From NCBI RefSeq assembly GCF_008801935.1, contig NZ_VZOT01000001.1:558001-622000 (forward strand): DNA of 64,000 bases, read 5' to 3'. The notes under the pieces are model-generated. The model ran no database searches, was not told the origin of the DNA, and saw only the letters and a program-made list of their open reading frames with translations. The first letter of the stretch is position 1. Each line of letters begins with the position of its first letter. Made by a program: the position numbers and the translations under genes. Shown here piece after piece: positions 52,558-61,690 of the stretch. Source of the DNA: Comamonas kerstersii. GTDB taxonomy: Bacteria; Pseudomonadota; Gammaproteobacteria; Burkholderiales; Burkholderiaceae_C.

Positions 52558-54994
52558 ACTTCAATGTCGCCAAGAAGGTGCGGCCAGGGCCGTAGTTGCA
52601 GAAGTTCACGCCATTACAGGTGAAGAAAGTCTTGTTGGCGAGGTTGGTGACATTGAGTGCCAGCGTGGCACCCCTGAGGGATGGGTCCAGATAGCGCAAC
52701 TCATAGCGCAGCATGGCATCCATCACAGTGAAGGACGGAATTTTTTGTTGATTGGCAGCATCGGCAAACGCCGAGCCCACATGGCGAACACCGCCGCCAA
52801 ACATGAGCCCCGCGAGCGGACCTTCACTCAACCGATAGTCGGCCCAGATGGAAGCGGTTTGCTTGGCCACGGTGATGGGGCGCTTGCCCAGGTCTGCACC
52901 GTTGCTGCGCGTCACCTTTGGGTCAATCCAGCTCAGGCCGCCAATGATGTTGAGGTTCTTCAGCGGGCTGAAACGTGCCTCGAACTCCACGCCCTTTGAG
53001 TTCACCTCACCCGTTTGCACCTTGGCATTAGGCTTGTTGGAGAGCGGGTCCTGCGTCAGCACGTTTTGCTGCGTCAGATCGAACGCGGAAAGAGTGAACA
53101 GCGCGTCCCTCCCTGGCGGCTGGTATTTGACGCCCACTTCGTACTGCTTGCCGGTCGTCGGTTTGAACGGATCGCCATAAGGGTTGGCCGTGACCGATGG
53201 ATCGTACGACGTCGCGTAGCTCACATAGGGCGCAACACCGTTGTCGAAGTTATGCATCAGACCCGCGCGCCAGGTGAACTTGTGCAGCTTCTGGTCAGAA
53301 TAGGTCTTGGCTAGGCGGTTGTCGTTCTTGGCGCGTGCGTTGTCGAAGCGGCCACCCAAGGTCAAGCCCCAGCGGCCCCATTTCATCTGATCCTGCACAT
53401 AAAGGCCCATCAGGCTCTGCCTGCGATCCGGGCTGGTATAGGCCTCCGGCATGGTGATGGCTTGCCCGTAGTCGGGGTTGAGATAGTCCAGCCCTGGCGC
53501 GCCGCCAAAGCCCTGGGTCTGCTGCCAACGGTCATGCTGCAGATCCAGCCCCACCAACACCTGGTGCGCGACGTCTCCTGTTTGCAATTTGCCTTGCAAA
53601 TGGGTGTCTATGTTGATGGCGTTGAGCTTTTCCTTGGACCACTGGGCGTAGCGCGTAATCGTGTGTTGATCCGCCCCTAAGCCCGAGGTACCCACCTGGT
53701 TCTGCTCCAGATCCATGCGCCAGTAACGCATATTCTGTGACAAGCTCCACTGGTCGTTAAAGCGATGGCTGAGCGAGTAGCCAATGCTGGCCTGCTTGCG
53801 ATCGAACTTGTTGTAATCGGGCGAGCCATCGAAGAAATCGCGCGGAATCTGCCCATTCGGATTGGGCAGGATGGAGCCCGCCGAGGGCAACACACCATAA
53901 AAGCCCCCTTTGGGGTCGTGCTGATAAAGCGCGTACAAGGTGAGTTGCGTGTCGGCATTGGGCTTCCAGGTCAGCGACGGGGCGACATAGATGCGCTCCT
54001 CCTGGCTGAACTGTACGGAGGTATCTGCCTTGCGTGCCAGCGCCGTCAAACGGTACTGCAAGCTGCCGTCCTCATTGAGTGCGCCGCCGCTGTCCCATGC
54101 CAATTGCCTGCGGTTGTGGCTGCCCAGTGAAAGCGAGACCTCCTTGAAATTTTCTGCGGTGGGACGTTTGGTGACCATACTGACAATGCCGCCCAGAGGG
54201 GCCTGCCCGTATATCACCGAAGCAGGCCCTTTGATCACTTCAACGCGCTCCACGCTGTGCATATCTACCTGCGGAACGAGGTAGGACGCGCCGCGCGGCA
54301 AACGCAAGCCATCAAGATACAAAAACGTATCTGACACACCGCCGATGCCGCGAAACGCCAGCATGTCAAAGCGCGAGGTGTCGCCGCGAATTTCTGCAGA
54401 CAAGCCCGGCGTGTAGCGCAGGGCCTGGGTGAGTTGCTGCGCGCCCTGGTTTTCGATCTGCTCTTTGGAGACGACATGGATAGTCATCGGGGTTTCCATT
54501 AGTGCCGTATCGGTCTTGGTTCCTGTCTTGCTGCGCTTGGCCACATAGCCAAGCACCGGACCATTGGCCACTTCCTGCTCTGCGCGATCGGTCACTTGCA
54601 CCGCAGGCAAAGTGGCTTCGCTTCGTGGCGCTGCAGAGCCCGGCTCAATGGTGACGAGATTGCCGTCAAAACGCGCGCGCAGCCCGCTGCCAGCTAGCAA
54701 CCGTGACAGTGCTTCACGCGCATTCAGCGTGCCCGATACTGCTGGTGCCCGCTTGCCCGCCACCAAGTTTTGCTGTACCAGCAACTGCATGCGCGTCTGG
54801 CCTGCCCAATGGTTCAGCGCCTCCGCCAGAGGCTGCGCCTGCAACTGAAATGACTGCGCCGTGTCAGATGCGCGAGAACTCGCTGCAGGAGCAGACACTG
54901 CTTGCGCGTGCAATGCCGTGGTGCTCCATGCCAGACTCAAGGCCAATACGAGTGTGGTCTTGGATTGCAGGGGCCGAGAGGGTCGGCTGCTCAT
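52547..54994 (-). CDS. TonB-dependent siderophore receptor with N-terminal signalling domain
   Basis: 815 residues. Signal peptide to about residue 31 (STTALHAQA), then an STN signalling domain at about 50-125 (FQLQAQPLAEALNHWAGQT, LSGTLNAREALSRLLAGSGL-like), plug (ETPMTIHVVSKEQIENQGA, LTQALRYTPG, FRGIGGVSDTFLYLDGLR, ERVEVIKGPASVIYGQAPLGGIV) and the barrel ending RTFLATLKYGW. The STN domain passes the siderophore-bound signal to FecR, which then frees the sigma factor FecI; both genes lie just upstream. The ATG 54994 has GGGAGAAG upstream. FpvA/FhuE-like; hydroxamate-type ligand is a guess. Confidence 0.93.
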   Translation of the reverse strand: MSSRPSRPLQSKTTLVLALSLAWSTTALHAQAVSAPAASSRASDTAQSFQLQAQPLAEALNHWAGQTRMQLLVQQNLVAGKRAPAVSGTLNAREALSRLLAGSGLRARFDGNLVTIEPGSAAPRSEATLPAVQVTDRAEQEVANGPVLGYVAKRSKTGTKTDTALMETPMTIHVVSKEQIENQGAQQLTQALRYTPGLSAEIRGDTSRFDMLAFRGIGGVSDTFLYLDGLRLPRGASYLVPQVDMHSVERVEVIKGPASVIYGQAPLGGIVSMVTKRPTAENFKEVSLSLGSHNRRQLAWDSGGALNEDGSLQYRLTALARKADTSVQFSQEERIYVAPSLTWKPNADTQLTLYALYQHDPKGGFYGVLPSAGSILPNPNGQIPRDFFDGSPDYNKFDRKQASIGYSLSHRFNDQWSLSQNMRYWRMDLEQNQVGTSGLGADQHTITRYAQWSKEKLNAINIDTHLQGKLQTGDVAHQVLVGLDLQHDRWQQTQGFGGAPGLDYLNPDYGQAITMPEAYTSPDRRQSLMGLYVQDQMKWGRWGLTLGGRFDNARAKNDNRLAKTYSDQKLHKFTWRAGLMHNFDNGVAPYVSYATSYDPSVTANPYGDPFKPTTGKQYEVGVKYQPPGRDALFTLSAFDLTQQNVLTQDPLSNKPNAKVQTGEVNSKGVEFEARFSPLKNLNIIGGLSWIDPKVTRSNGADLGKRPITVAKQTASIWADYRLSEGPLAGLMFGGGVRHVGSAFADAANQQKIPSFTVMDAMLRYELRYLDPSLRGATLALNVTNLANKTFFTCNGVNFCNYGPGRTFLATLKYGW

Positions 54995-55080
54995 AAATTC
55001 TTCTCCCAAAAACAAAGTCCTATGAGAGAAGACGCAGCTGTTTCAGCAAACCCTGTATCAAATACGAAAAATTCTTATTT

Positions 55081-56166
55081 TTATTTATCAGACACTACTT
55101 CGGAGACACCATGCCGCTCTTCCAGGCGCACTGGCAGCACGCGTGGCAACGCCTTGTGCAGCGCGTTCACCATCATCGGGTCAAAGGTGCCAGACAGCCG
55201 TAACGCCGCCACCTTCGCATCGCGCACCACCAAGCCGGTGGGGCGGTACCGCTCCAACTCCGCCAGAGCCTGCGATAAAGGCACATCGAGAAAGCTAACA
55301 CGCTGTTGGCGCCAAGGTGCTATGCCACTGGCAGACAGGTTGGTGACTTCACCTGCTCCGCCACGCCCATCTGTCTGCAATTGCTGGCCCGCCGTGAGCA
55401 ACTGGCCCGCCAGCAAGTCATAGCTGCCGCCATCCACTTCCGTTTCACGCAGCGCAGCCACACGCACCTTGCCTTCTTCTACTGCTACTTGCACGCCATC
55501 GTTGCCCGGAATGTCTGGCGTATAGCGCACCGAAAACCGCGTGCCCACCACCGTCACCCGGTGGCTAGCAGCCAGCACATGAAAAGGGCGGCCATCGTGC
55601 TGTACCTCGAACACAGCTTGCCCATCCAGCAAACGCACTTCGCGGCGCTGGCGGAACATGCGCACTTCAAGCCGTGTGGCGGTGTCCATGCGCAAGTGCG
55701 AGCCATCCGACAATGCGATGTTCTGCTGCTGCCCACGTTCCGTTTGATACGCCTGTACCGACAGCGGCTGCGCCTGCAAATGCTGCCAAGCCATATAGCC
55801 CACGCCACCGATGGCAGCCATCGTGAGCGCGGAGGTAGCTGGCCAGAACAGAAAGCTTCTGCGCGATGCCTGCACGCGTTGGGGCTTGGCGTGCTTCACG
55901 CGCGCCGCACTCGCTGGTGCCTTGTCCTCTTTCAGCTTGCGGCGCATGCTCGCCACTAGATCGGCTGGCATGGCATCCAGTTGCGCCCAGTGGCTATCGC
56001 ACTGCGCATACATCTCGGCGTGGCGCGGATCGGCGCTCAGCCAGTGTTGAAACAGCGTTTCGTCCTGCGCTGTCCAGCCCGCATCATTTCTGCGCACCAA
56101 CCAGCCCAGTACCTGTTGGCGCAGCTGTGGCGGGTCGTTGGATGAAAGAGATGGGGTTGTCGTCAT
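55081..56166 (-). CDS. fecR: FecR-family anti-sigma/sigma regulator
   Basis: 361 residues. The N-terminal cytoplasmic DUF4880-type segment (VLGWLVRRNDAGWTAQDETLFQHWLSADPRHAEMY) binds FecI; one transmembrane helix lies at about 105-125; the periplasmic FecR domain follows (TERGQQQNIALSDGSHLRMDTATRLEV, FEVQHDGRPFHVLA, VVGTRFSVRY), and the C-terminal part resembles an STN fold (SFLDVPLSQALAELERYRPTGL, LSGTFDP). It receives the signal from the receptor gene downstream. RBS weak. Confidence 0.92.
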   Translation of the reverse strand: MTTTPSLSSNDPPQLRQQVLGWLVRRNDAGWTAQDETLFQHWLSADPRHAEMYAQCDSHWAQLDAMPADLVASMRRKLKEDKAPASAARVKHAKPQRVQASRRSFLFWPATSALTMAAIGGVGYMAWQHLQAQPLSVQAYQTERGQQQNIALSDGSHLRMDTATRLEVRMFRQRREVRLLDGQAVFEVQHDGRPFHVLAASHRVTVVGTRFSVRYTPDIPGNDGVQVAVEEGKVRVAALRETEVDGGSYDLLAGQLLTAGQQLQTDGRGGAGEVTNLSASGIAPWRQQRVSFLDVPLSQALAELERYRPTGLVVRDAKVAALRLSGTFDPMMVNALHKALPRVLPVRLEERHGVSEVVSDK

Positions 56167-56272
56167 ATCGGCAGTCGGTTCATCAAAGAAGACGCGCAAA
56201 CCACTTTCAACCCTGTAGTTAGAGCTGCATAGAAAAATTGGGATCGCATTGTGGGGCGGGAGAGCACGGCAA

Positions 56273-56857
56273 TCATGTTTTGGAGCAGGGTGAAGATCGC
56301 TTTTTGGGAGCGCGCAAGTCTGCAACATCTCCATCTCTGGCATCCAGGTGGCTCCAGCAAGCCTCCAGCGCAATCTGAATCTGCATCTCCACCGTTTTAA
56401 CAGCAATGCCCATGCGGGCCGCCGTTTCGGCATGGCTCAAACCGTCAAATTTAACCAGAATAAAGGCTTCGCGGCAGCGCGGCGGCAAGCTGTCCACCAC
56501 TTTGGCAAGCGCTTCAAAACGCTGGCGCGAAGCCAGTGCGTTCTCGGGCTCAAATTGCCTCGGCCCGGCGAAATTGTCCAACTCAACAGCTTCATCGTCT
56601 CCGTCTATCGCCACGCTCTGCCCGCCCGCTTGCCCTCGTCGAAACTGATCGGTGAGTAAATTGCGCGCAGTGGTGTAGAGCAAGGCCCTGGGGTCACGTA
56701 CCACAGTGCCCGAGCGCTCGGCGGCATAGACACGCGCAAAGCTCTCCTGCGCTAGATCAGACGCAGCATCGCGATCTCGTACCTTGTTGGAGAGAAAGCC
56801 TAGCAGTTCGCGGTAATAACGCTCAAACACAGGAGGTCGCAGATGAGAAAGTAGCAA
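56273..56857 (-). CDS. fecI: FecI-family ECF sigma factor
   Basis: 194 residues of the iron-starvation sigma group. Region 2: YYRELLGFLSNKVRDRDAASDLAQESFARVYA and DPRALLYTTARNLLTDQFRR; region 4: LPPRCREAFILVKFDGLSHAETAARMGIAVKTVEMQI. The start is TTG at 56857 with only CAGGT upstream, so the exact N-terminus is uncertain. A candidate Fur box lies 46 bases upstream. It directs transcription of the receptor operon when the siderophore is bound. Confidence 0.92.
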   Translation of the reverse strand: MLLSHLRPPVFERYYRELLGFLSNKVRDRDAASDLAQESFARVYAAERSGTVVRDPRALLYTTARNLLTDQFRRGQAGGQSVAIDGDDEAVELDNFAGPRQFEPENALASRQRFEALAKVVDSLPPRCREAFILVKFDGLSHAETAARMGIAVKTVEMQIQIALEACWSHLDARDGDVADLRAPKKRSSPCSKT

Positions 56858-56902
56858 TGACCTGGATTCCGGGGAAAATCCAGACTACGGGCAATATTTA
56901 CA

Positions 56903-56921
56903 AATGAGAAACATTCGCATT
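56903..56921. promoter_or_regulatory. Fur box upstream of fecI
   Basis: AATGAGAA-ACA-TTCGCATT, an 8-3-8 inverted repeat with one mismatched pair; close to the Fur operator pattern AATGAnAAnnATTnTCATT and in the expected place 46 bases before the fecI start. This supports iron repression of the whole cassette. Confidence 0.7.
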
Positions 56922-56959
56922 TTGCACCAAATACAACCACTCAACTCATGCTCGTATTA

Positions 56960-57986
56960 GCGCTGGTGCGTAAATAAAATTTAAAACGAGCTACCCCAAG
57001 CCCAGCCGTGGCTATGCCACGGCCGCAGTCTGAGGACAACCCAGTTCTGTACATCGATTCAATATGGCTGCTCTGATGTGCAGCTCGTTCACCTGGCTCT
57101 CAAAGCTTCTTGCCATCACCCGCTCGCCAAGTCGTTTGATGCAATTCATTTTCGTTTCCACCAAACTTCGCCGGTGGTAGTCACTCCAAGCTTTCCATAT
57201 TCCCCTGCCCACTCTCTTGCATGCGGCAATCGCTGCGTTGCGTTGAACAAAGACGCTTCCTTTACGTATTCGTGCATTTTTTCGGGGAGGGATGATGGGG
57301 GTAGCTCCATGCACAACCACTGCTTCGTATACCTGCTTGGTGTCATAAGCACCATCGCCAGTAAGACTCTCCAACTTTTCGTCCTGTGGCAATTGATCCA
57401 GTAAATCTGGAATCACTGCTGCATCACTGACGTTGTTAGAAGTCACACAGATCGCTCTAATCTGCAGTGTCTTGGCATCGATGCCGATGTGCAGCTTGCG
57501 CCACTGGCGACGGTACTCTGCTCCATGCTTTTTGCACTTCCACTCACCTTCGCCTAAGAACTTGATCCCAGTTGAATCCACCAGCAGGTGCAGTCCTGCT
57601 TGGCTGCGTGTGTAAGGTATCTGAACATTGAGTGTCTGCTGGCGTCTGGACAAGGTGCTGAAGTCTGGCGTTGGCCAGCTCAGACCTGATAGCTGCAATA
57701 CTGACTCCACCAACCCTGTTGCCTGACGCAGCGCCAAGCCAAACAGGTTCTTGAGTGTCAAACAAAACTAAATCGCTGCATCAGAAAACTTCGGGCTGCG
57801 CCCGCGTTTGCCGCTGGCTGCGGCAAACCATGTCATGCGCTTATCCAGCCAAATCGTCAACGAGCCACGTGCTTTGAGTGAGGCGTTGTACTGCGCCCAG
57901 TTTGTGGTCTTGTAACGTTTTTTAGCTGCGGCGTGGCTCATGTCCTGAGCTTACAAGCTGTTCATCGGATGTTTGTGCAACAACGC
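56960..57986 (-). mobile_element. IS5-family insertion sequence (IS903-like), inactive
   Basis: About 1.03 kb bounded by imperfect ends: left GCGCTGGTGCGTAAA (56960-56974), and, on the opposite strand, right GCGTTGTTGCACAAA (ending about 57986), 11 of 15 identical. Size and transposase type fit the IS903 subgroup. The 9-bp flanks are not direct repeats (CTCGTATTA on the left, sequence of another IS on the right), so the site has been rearranged since insertion. The exact ends are estimated. Confidence 0.72.
57012..57941 (-). pseudogene. IS5-family transposase with in-frame amber codon
   Basis: Full-length transposase frame of about 309 codons from ATG 57941 (MSHAAAKKRYKTTNWAQYN) to the stop at 57012. 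It is intact except for a TAG, where Gln is expected, between SDAAI and FCLTLKNLFG at about codon 70. Catalytic DDE motifs are still readable: LLVDSTGIKFLGEGEW, LTGDGAYDTK and the Glu of SLVETKMNCIKRLG. A single C-to-T change (CAG to TAG) would explain the break. Residual activity by readthrough or suppression is possible. Confidence 0.88.
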
Positions 57987-58403
57987 CCCAACGTCAATGA
58001 TGTTGTTGAAGCCAACAGCCTGCTGCATGGAAAAGAGGTTGATGGCTATGGAGATGCTGGCTACCAAGGCGCGGACAAACGTCCCGACATGCCAACGCCA
58101 GAACCTGAGCGCAAATTCCAATGGCATATCGCCATGAAGCGCAGCCAGCGCAAGGCGCTAGATCATCAGCACCCGATATCAGCCCTGCAAGAGCAGCTTG
58201 AGCAGGTGAAGTCCAGGATCCGTGCCAAGGTCGAACACCCATTCAGAGTCATCAAGCGTCAGTTTGGCCACGTCAAAGTTCGCTACCGAGGCTTGAGAAA
58301 GAACACGCAGCAATTGCATACCCTGTTTGCCTTGGCGAACTTGTGGATGGCCCGTGGCCGTTTGCTGAAAAACAGCCAATCCAAGCCTGGTGTGGGTGCA
58401 TAA
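57987..58403 (+). pseudogene. C-terminal fragment of a second IS5-family transposase
   Basis: Remnant reading NVNDVVEANSLLHGKEVDGYGDAGYQG (second catalytic Asp region) and VEHPFRVIKRQFGHVKVRYRGL (Glu region) through NTQQLHTLFALANLWMARGRL. It belongs to the IS5 subgroup and so differs from the neighbouring IS903-like element. The N-terminal half is missing: the break is exactly at the end of the other IS, so insertion followed by a deletion on the left side is likely. Confidence 0.85.
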
Positions 58404-58438
58404 AAAGCAAGATGCCCGCGAAACGCGGGCATCTTGAG
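58402..58438 (-). terminator. Rho-independent terminator of the sulfonate ABC operon
   Basis: On the minus strand AAGATGCCCGCG (58435-58424) pairs perfectly with CGCGGGCATCTT (58420-58409) around a 3-base loop, followed by GCTTTTTA. About 90 bases after the permease stop. Confidence 0.85.
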
Positions 58439-58528
58439 TGCCAGGGGCAAGGGAACATCACACTCGTTCAAGCACTATCACGCTTGAAATCGAGTTATGC
58501 AGAGGCTCCTTAGCTCTTGCCACGCGCT

Positions 58529-59422
58529 TTAACGCTGCGTGCCCCATTTGCGCACGGTAAGGCGCTCCAGCGTGTGAAAACCCAGTGTCTCCACCAGCAG
58601 GCCAATGGCGATCACGGTCAGCAGCCCGGCGAAGACCTTGTCGGTATACAGCTCGTTGCGGTTCTGGAAGATGTACCAGCCCAGCCCGCCTTTGCCCGAC
58701 GATGCGCCAAACACCAGCTCGGCCGCAATCAGCGTGCGCCAGGCAAAGGCCCATCCCACTTTCAGGCCCGAGAGAATGGACGGCAGCGCCGCAGGCACCA
58801 GTATCTGCAGCACATAGCGCACACCCTTGAGGCCATAGTTGCGCCCGGCCATGCGCAGCGTCTCTGGCACGGCCTGAAAGCCCGCATAGGTGTTGAGCGA
58901 CAGCGGCCACAGCACGGAGTGCACCAGCACAAACAGCAGACTGCCCTGCCCCAGCCCAAACCACAGCAGCGCCAGCGGCAGCAGGGCAATGGCAGGCAGG
59001 GGGTTGAACATGCTGGTCAGCGTGGTGAGCACATCACGGCCGAGCTGGGTGGACACGGCCAGCGTGGTCAGCACCAGTGCGCCCACAATGCCCAGCACAT
59101 AGCCCTGCACCAGCACCTGCAGTGAGATGGCGGCCTTGTCCAGCAGCTCACCGCTGGCTACGCCTTCCCACAGCGCCTGCAGCGTCTGGGTAAAGGTGGG
59201 CAGCAGCAAGTCGTTGTCCTGCCAGGTGGCCAGCAGCTGCCACAGCGCGGCCAGCACCGCCAGAATGGCTACGCGCCGCACCACAGGCTGCGCCCACAGG
59301 CGCTGTGGCACAGACAGGGGCTGTGCTGCAGCCAGCGCACCGGGAGATTCCAGCTGGCGTTCGTACTCAGGCCGCACGGGTGGCTGCACGTTCGCAGCGT
59401 TGGAAGAAGTAAGACTGCTCAT
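58529..59422 (-). CDS. ABC transporter permease, sulfonate/taurine type (SsuC/TauC-like)
   Basis: 297 residues with about six transmembrane helices. The BPD-transport coupling motif YGLKGVRYVLQILVPAALPSILSGLKVGWAFAWRTLIAAE and GGLGWYIFQNRN are typical of the SsuC/TauC group. The N-terminal 40 residues are Pro/Gln-rich and not conserved. The ATG giving MSSLTSS has AAGGA 9 bases upstream; another ATG at 59443 directly follows the stop of the ATPase gene (TAAATG). Last gene of tauD-binding protein-ATPase-permease. Confidence 0.92.
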   Translation of the reverse strand: MSSLTSSNAANVQPPVRPEYERQLESPGALAAAQPLSVPQRLWAQPVVRRVAILAVLAALWQLLATWQDNDLLLPTFTQTLQALWEGVASGELLDKAAISLQVLVQGYVLGIVGALVLTTLAVSTQLGRDVLTTLTSMFNPLPAIALLPLALLWFGLGQGSLLFVLVHSVLWPLSLNTYAGFQAVPETLRMAGRNYGLKGVRYVLQILVPAALPSILSGLKVGWAFAWRTLIAAELVFGASSGKGGLGWYIFQNRNELYTDKVFAGLLTVIAIGLLVETLGFHTLERLTVRKWGTQR

Positions 59423-59443
59423 GGCAGGTGGTCCTTGTCGCAT

Positions 59444-60529
59444 TTACAGATGTACGGGGGTAGCAGCCCATAGCGGGGAGTCCGCCGTCTGTGACTCTGC
59501 CTGCGCAGGCGCGGGTGATGCAGGCTCATCAAACAGCAGGCGGTGAATGCGCTGGGCCGTGGCCTGAAACTCGGCACTGCCCTGGCTGCTCAGGTCAAAC
59601 TGGTGGCTGTTGACCTCGGCCCGCACCCGGCCCGGGTGGGGCGAGAGTATGGCAATGCGGTTGCCCACCACCAGTGCTTCTTCGATCGAGTGGGTCACAA
59701 AGACCAGCGTAAAGCGCAGCTCTTCCCACAGAGCCAGCAGCTCCTCCTGCATGCGGCGGCGCGTGAGCGCATCCAGCGCGGCAAAAGGTTCGTCCATCAG
59801 CAGCACACGCGGCTGCATGGCCAGAGCGCGTGCAATCGCCACGCGCTGCTTCATGCCGCCGGAGAGCTGGTGCGGGTGCGCATCGGCAAACTTGCTCAGG
59901 CCCACCTTGGCGATGAAGGCATCGGCACGCTCGCCGGCTTCCGCGCGGCTCAGCCCACCGGCTGCCAGCAGCGGGAACATGACGTTCTCGCGCACCGTCT
60001 TCCACGGGGGCAGCTGGTCAAACTCCTGAAACACCACCACACGATCTGCCCCCGGGCCCTGCACGCGCTGGCCGTCCAGCAGAATCTGGCCCTCGCTCGG
60101 TGCAAAGAAACCACCCAGCGCCTTGAGCAGACTGCTCTTGCCGCAGCCCGATGCGCCCAGCAGCACAAAGCGGTCGCCCTCGTACACATCCAGACGCACG
60201 CGGTGCGTGGCCTGCACCTGCTGCTGGGCCGTGCGGTAGACCAGGCTCACGTCCTGAATCTGCAGCAAAGGCTGGGCCACAGCAGCTGGCACAGGCTGAT
60301 GGCTGCCATGCACCACCGGCTGTGCGGATCGCACTGCAGCGGTGTCACGCGGTGCATCCTGTACCCGCGCCACGGCGGGGGCTTGCACACTGGCGGCCAC
60401 AGCGGCTACGTCTGACCAGTCTCGGCGCTGCGGGCCTGCGGCCAGTGCTGCACCACCTTCCAGCTCCGCGGCCAGCTGCTGCCAGAAGCGCTGGCTGGCT
60501 TGCTTGAATCCTTGCACCCATGCTTGCAT
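59444..60529 (-). CDS. ABC transporter ATP-binding protein, sulfonate/taurine type (TauB/SsuB-like)
   Basis: 361 residues; the ABC domain starts only after about 85 residues of Ala/Gln/Pro-rich N-terminal extension, longer than in E. coli TauB or SsuB. Walker A GASGCGKSS, Q-loop FQEFDQLPPWKTVRENV, signature LSGGMKQRVAIARAL, Walker B VLLMDEPFAALD, THSIEEALVVGNRI. The start shown has AGGAG 8 bases upstream; a GTG six codons earlier overlaps nothing and is possible. It lies 18 bases after the binding-protein gene. Confidence 0.92.
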   Translation of the reverse strand: MQAWVQGFKQASQRFWQQLAAELEGGAALAAGPQRRDWSDVAAVAASVQAPAVARVQDAPRDTAAVRSAQPVVHGSHQPVPAAVAQPLLQIQDVSLVYRTAQQQVQATHRVRLDVYEGDRFVLLGASGCGKSSLLKALGGFFAPSEGQILLDGQRVQGPGADRVVVFQEFDQLPPWKTVRENVMFPLLAAGGLSRAEAGERADAFIAKVGLSKFADAHPHQLSGGMKQRVAIARALAMQPRVLLMDEPFAALDALTRRRMQEELLALWEELRFTLVFVTHSIEEALVVGNRIAILSPHPGRVRAEVNSHQFDLSSQGSAEFQATAQRIHRLLFDEPASPAPAQAESQTADSPLWAATPVHL

Positions 60530-60547
60530 GGCCTTGCTCCTGTTCAC

Positions 60548-61573
60548 TCAGTTGCCGCCCGACACACGCGGGTCGTCAAAGAAATAGTCAGACACCTGGG
60601 TCGGCTGGTTTTTGATGGCACCCACGCGGTGCAGGAACTGCCCCAGCTCCAGCGTGCGCTGGGGCTGCACGGTGAATTCCACCTGCGGGTTGCGAATTAC
60701 GTCCAGCACCAGCTGGCGGTCCTGCTTGGCACCGCTGACCTTGAGATAGATGTCTGCCGCCTGCTCGGGGTTGTTGCGCACGAAGGCTGCCGCTTCATCC
60801 AGCGCATCCACAAAGGCGCGGTAGGTTTTGGGGCTTTCGTTCTTGAACTTCTCGGTGGCATAGAGCACGGTAGCTGCCGCTGGGCCACCCAGCACGTCAT
60901 AGGAGTTGAGCACTGCGCGCGCCTGCGGGTTGCCAGCCAACTCCTGATCCTGGAAAGGCGGGTTGCCAAAGTGGGCCGTAATTTCCGTGCCGCCCTTGAT
61001 GATGGCCGCCGCTGCCTCAGGGTGTGGCAGTGCGACCTGCAGCTTGTCGAGCTTGTTGTACTGCGCATCTCCCCAGAGCTTGGCCGAAGCCATCTGCAGA
61101 ATGCGCGACTGCACGGACACGCCCACAGCAGGCAGCGCAATGCGGTCCTGGTCCGTGAAGTCGGCAATCGTTTTCACATCGGGGTTGTTGCTCACCAGCA
61201 GATAGGGGAAGTTGCCCAGCGAAGCTACGCCCTTGACGTTCTGGCGGCCCTTGGTGCGGTCCCAGATGGTGAACAGCGGGCCCACGCCAGCCCCTGCAAT
61301 ATCGACTTCGCCCGTGAGCAGCGCGTCATTGATGGCCGCACCGCCGGACAGGCGCAGAAAGTCCACCTTGATATCCACGCCCTGGGCCTTGCCGTGTTTT
61401 TCAATCAGCTGCTGGTCCTGCGCCACATTGAGCAGCAGATAGACGATGCCGAACTGCTGGGCAATGCGCAGCTGCCCTTCCTTGGCGTGGGCGGTGGGCA
61501 GCACAGCGGCCGCCGACAAACCTGCCAGTGCCAGCACCGCCGTGCGACGGCGCAGACCTTTGAACCATGACAT
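60548..61573 (-). CDS. ABC transporter substrate-binding protein, sulfonate/taurine type
   Basis: 341 residues, periplasmic. Signal peptide MSWFKGLRRRTAVLALAGLS to about AHAKEG (twin Arg-rich n-region but Sec-like). The SsuA/TauA-type core is EGQLRIAQQFGIVYLLLNVAQDQQLIEKHG, FLRLSGGAAINDALLTGEVDIAGAGVGP and LPAVGVSVQSRILQMA. RBS AAGGAG is ideal. The ligand is probably a sulfonate or taurine, judged from the linked dioxygenase; nitrate-type ligands are possible for this fold. Confidence 0.92.
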   Translation of the reverse strand: MSWFKGLRRRTAVLALAGLSAAAVLPTAHAKEGQLRIAQQFGIVYLLLNVAQDQQLIEKHGKAQGVDIKVDFLRLSGGAAINDALLTGEVDIAGAGVGPLFTIWDRTKGRQNVKGVASLGNFPYLLVSNNPDVKTIADFTDQDRIALPAVGVSVQSRILQMASAKLWGDAQYNKLDKLQVALPHPEAAAAIIKGGTEITAHFGNPPFQDQELAGNPQARAVLNSYDVLGGPAAATVLYATEKFKNESPKTYRAFVDALDEAAAFVRNNPEQAADIYLKVSGAKQDRQLVLDVIRNPQVEFTVQPQRTLELGQFLHRVGAIKNQPTQVSDYFFDDPRVSGGN

Positions 61574-61603
61574 GGGAATCTCCTTGTATCTGGGAATCAG
61601 GGC

Positions 61604-61650
61604 AAAAACAGCCCCTAGCGCCCATCGCACCTGCGTGGGCAGCTATCAAT
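61604..61650. repeat. AGCGCT palindromic repeat, short copy in the binding-protein leader
   Basis: AAAAACAGCCCCTAGCGCCC, ATCGCACCTGCGTGGGCAGC, TATCAAT. Like the copies at 5585 and 47781, here without the second AGCGCT. It lies between tauD and the binding-protein gene. Confidence 0.6.
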
Positions 61651-61690
61651 TCATAAATAAAGTGGTGGGTTGCTTCTTGGGACGCAGGAG

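Noticed and set aside
54995..55080. Separate Fur-controlled promoter before the STN receptor gene
   Set aside because: The 86-base gap to fecR is AT-rich at one end but holds no Fur-like inverted repeat; the receptor is better explained by FecI control or read-through.
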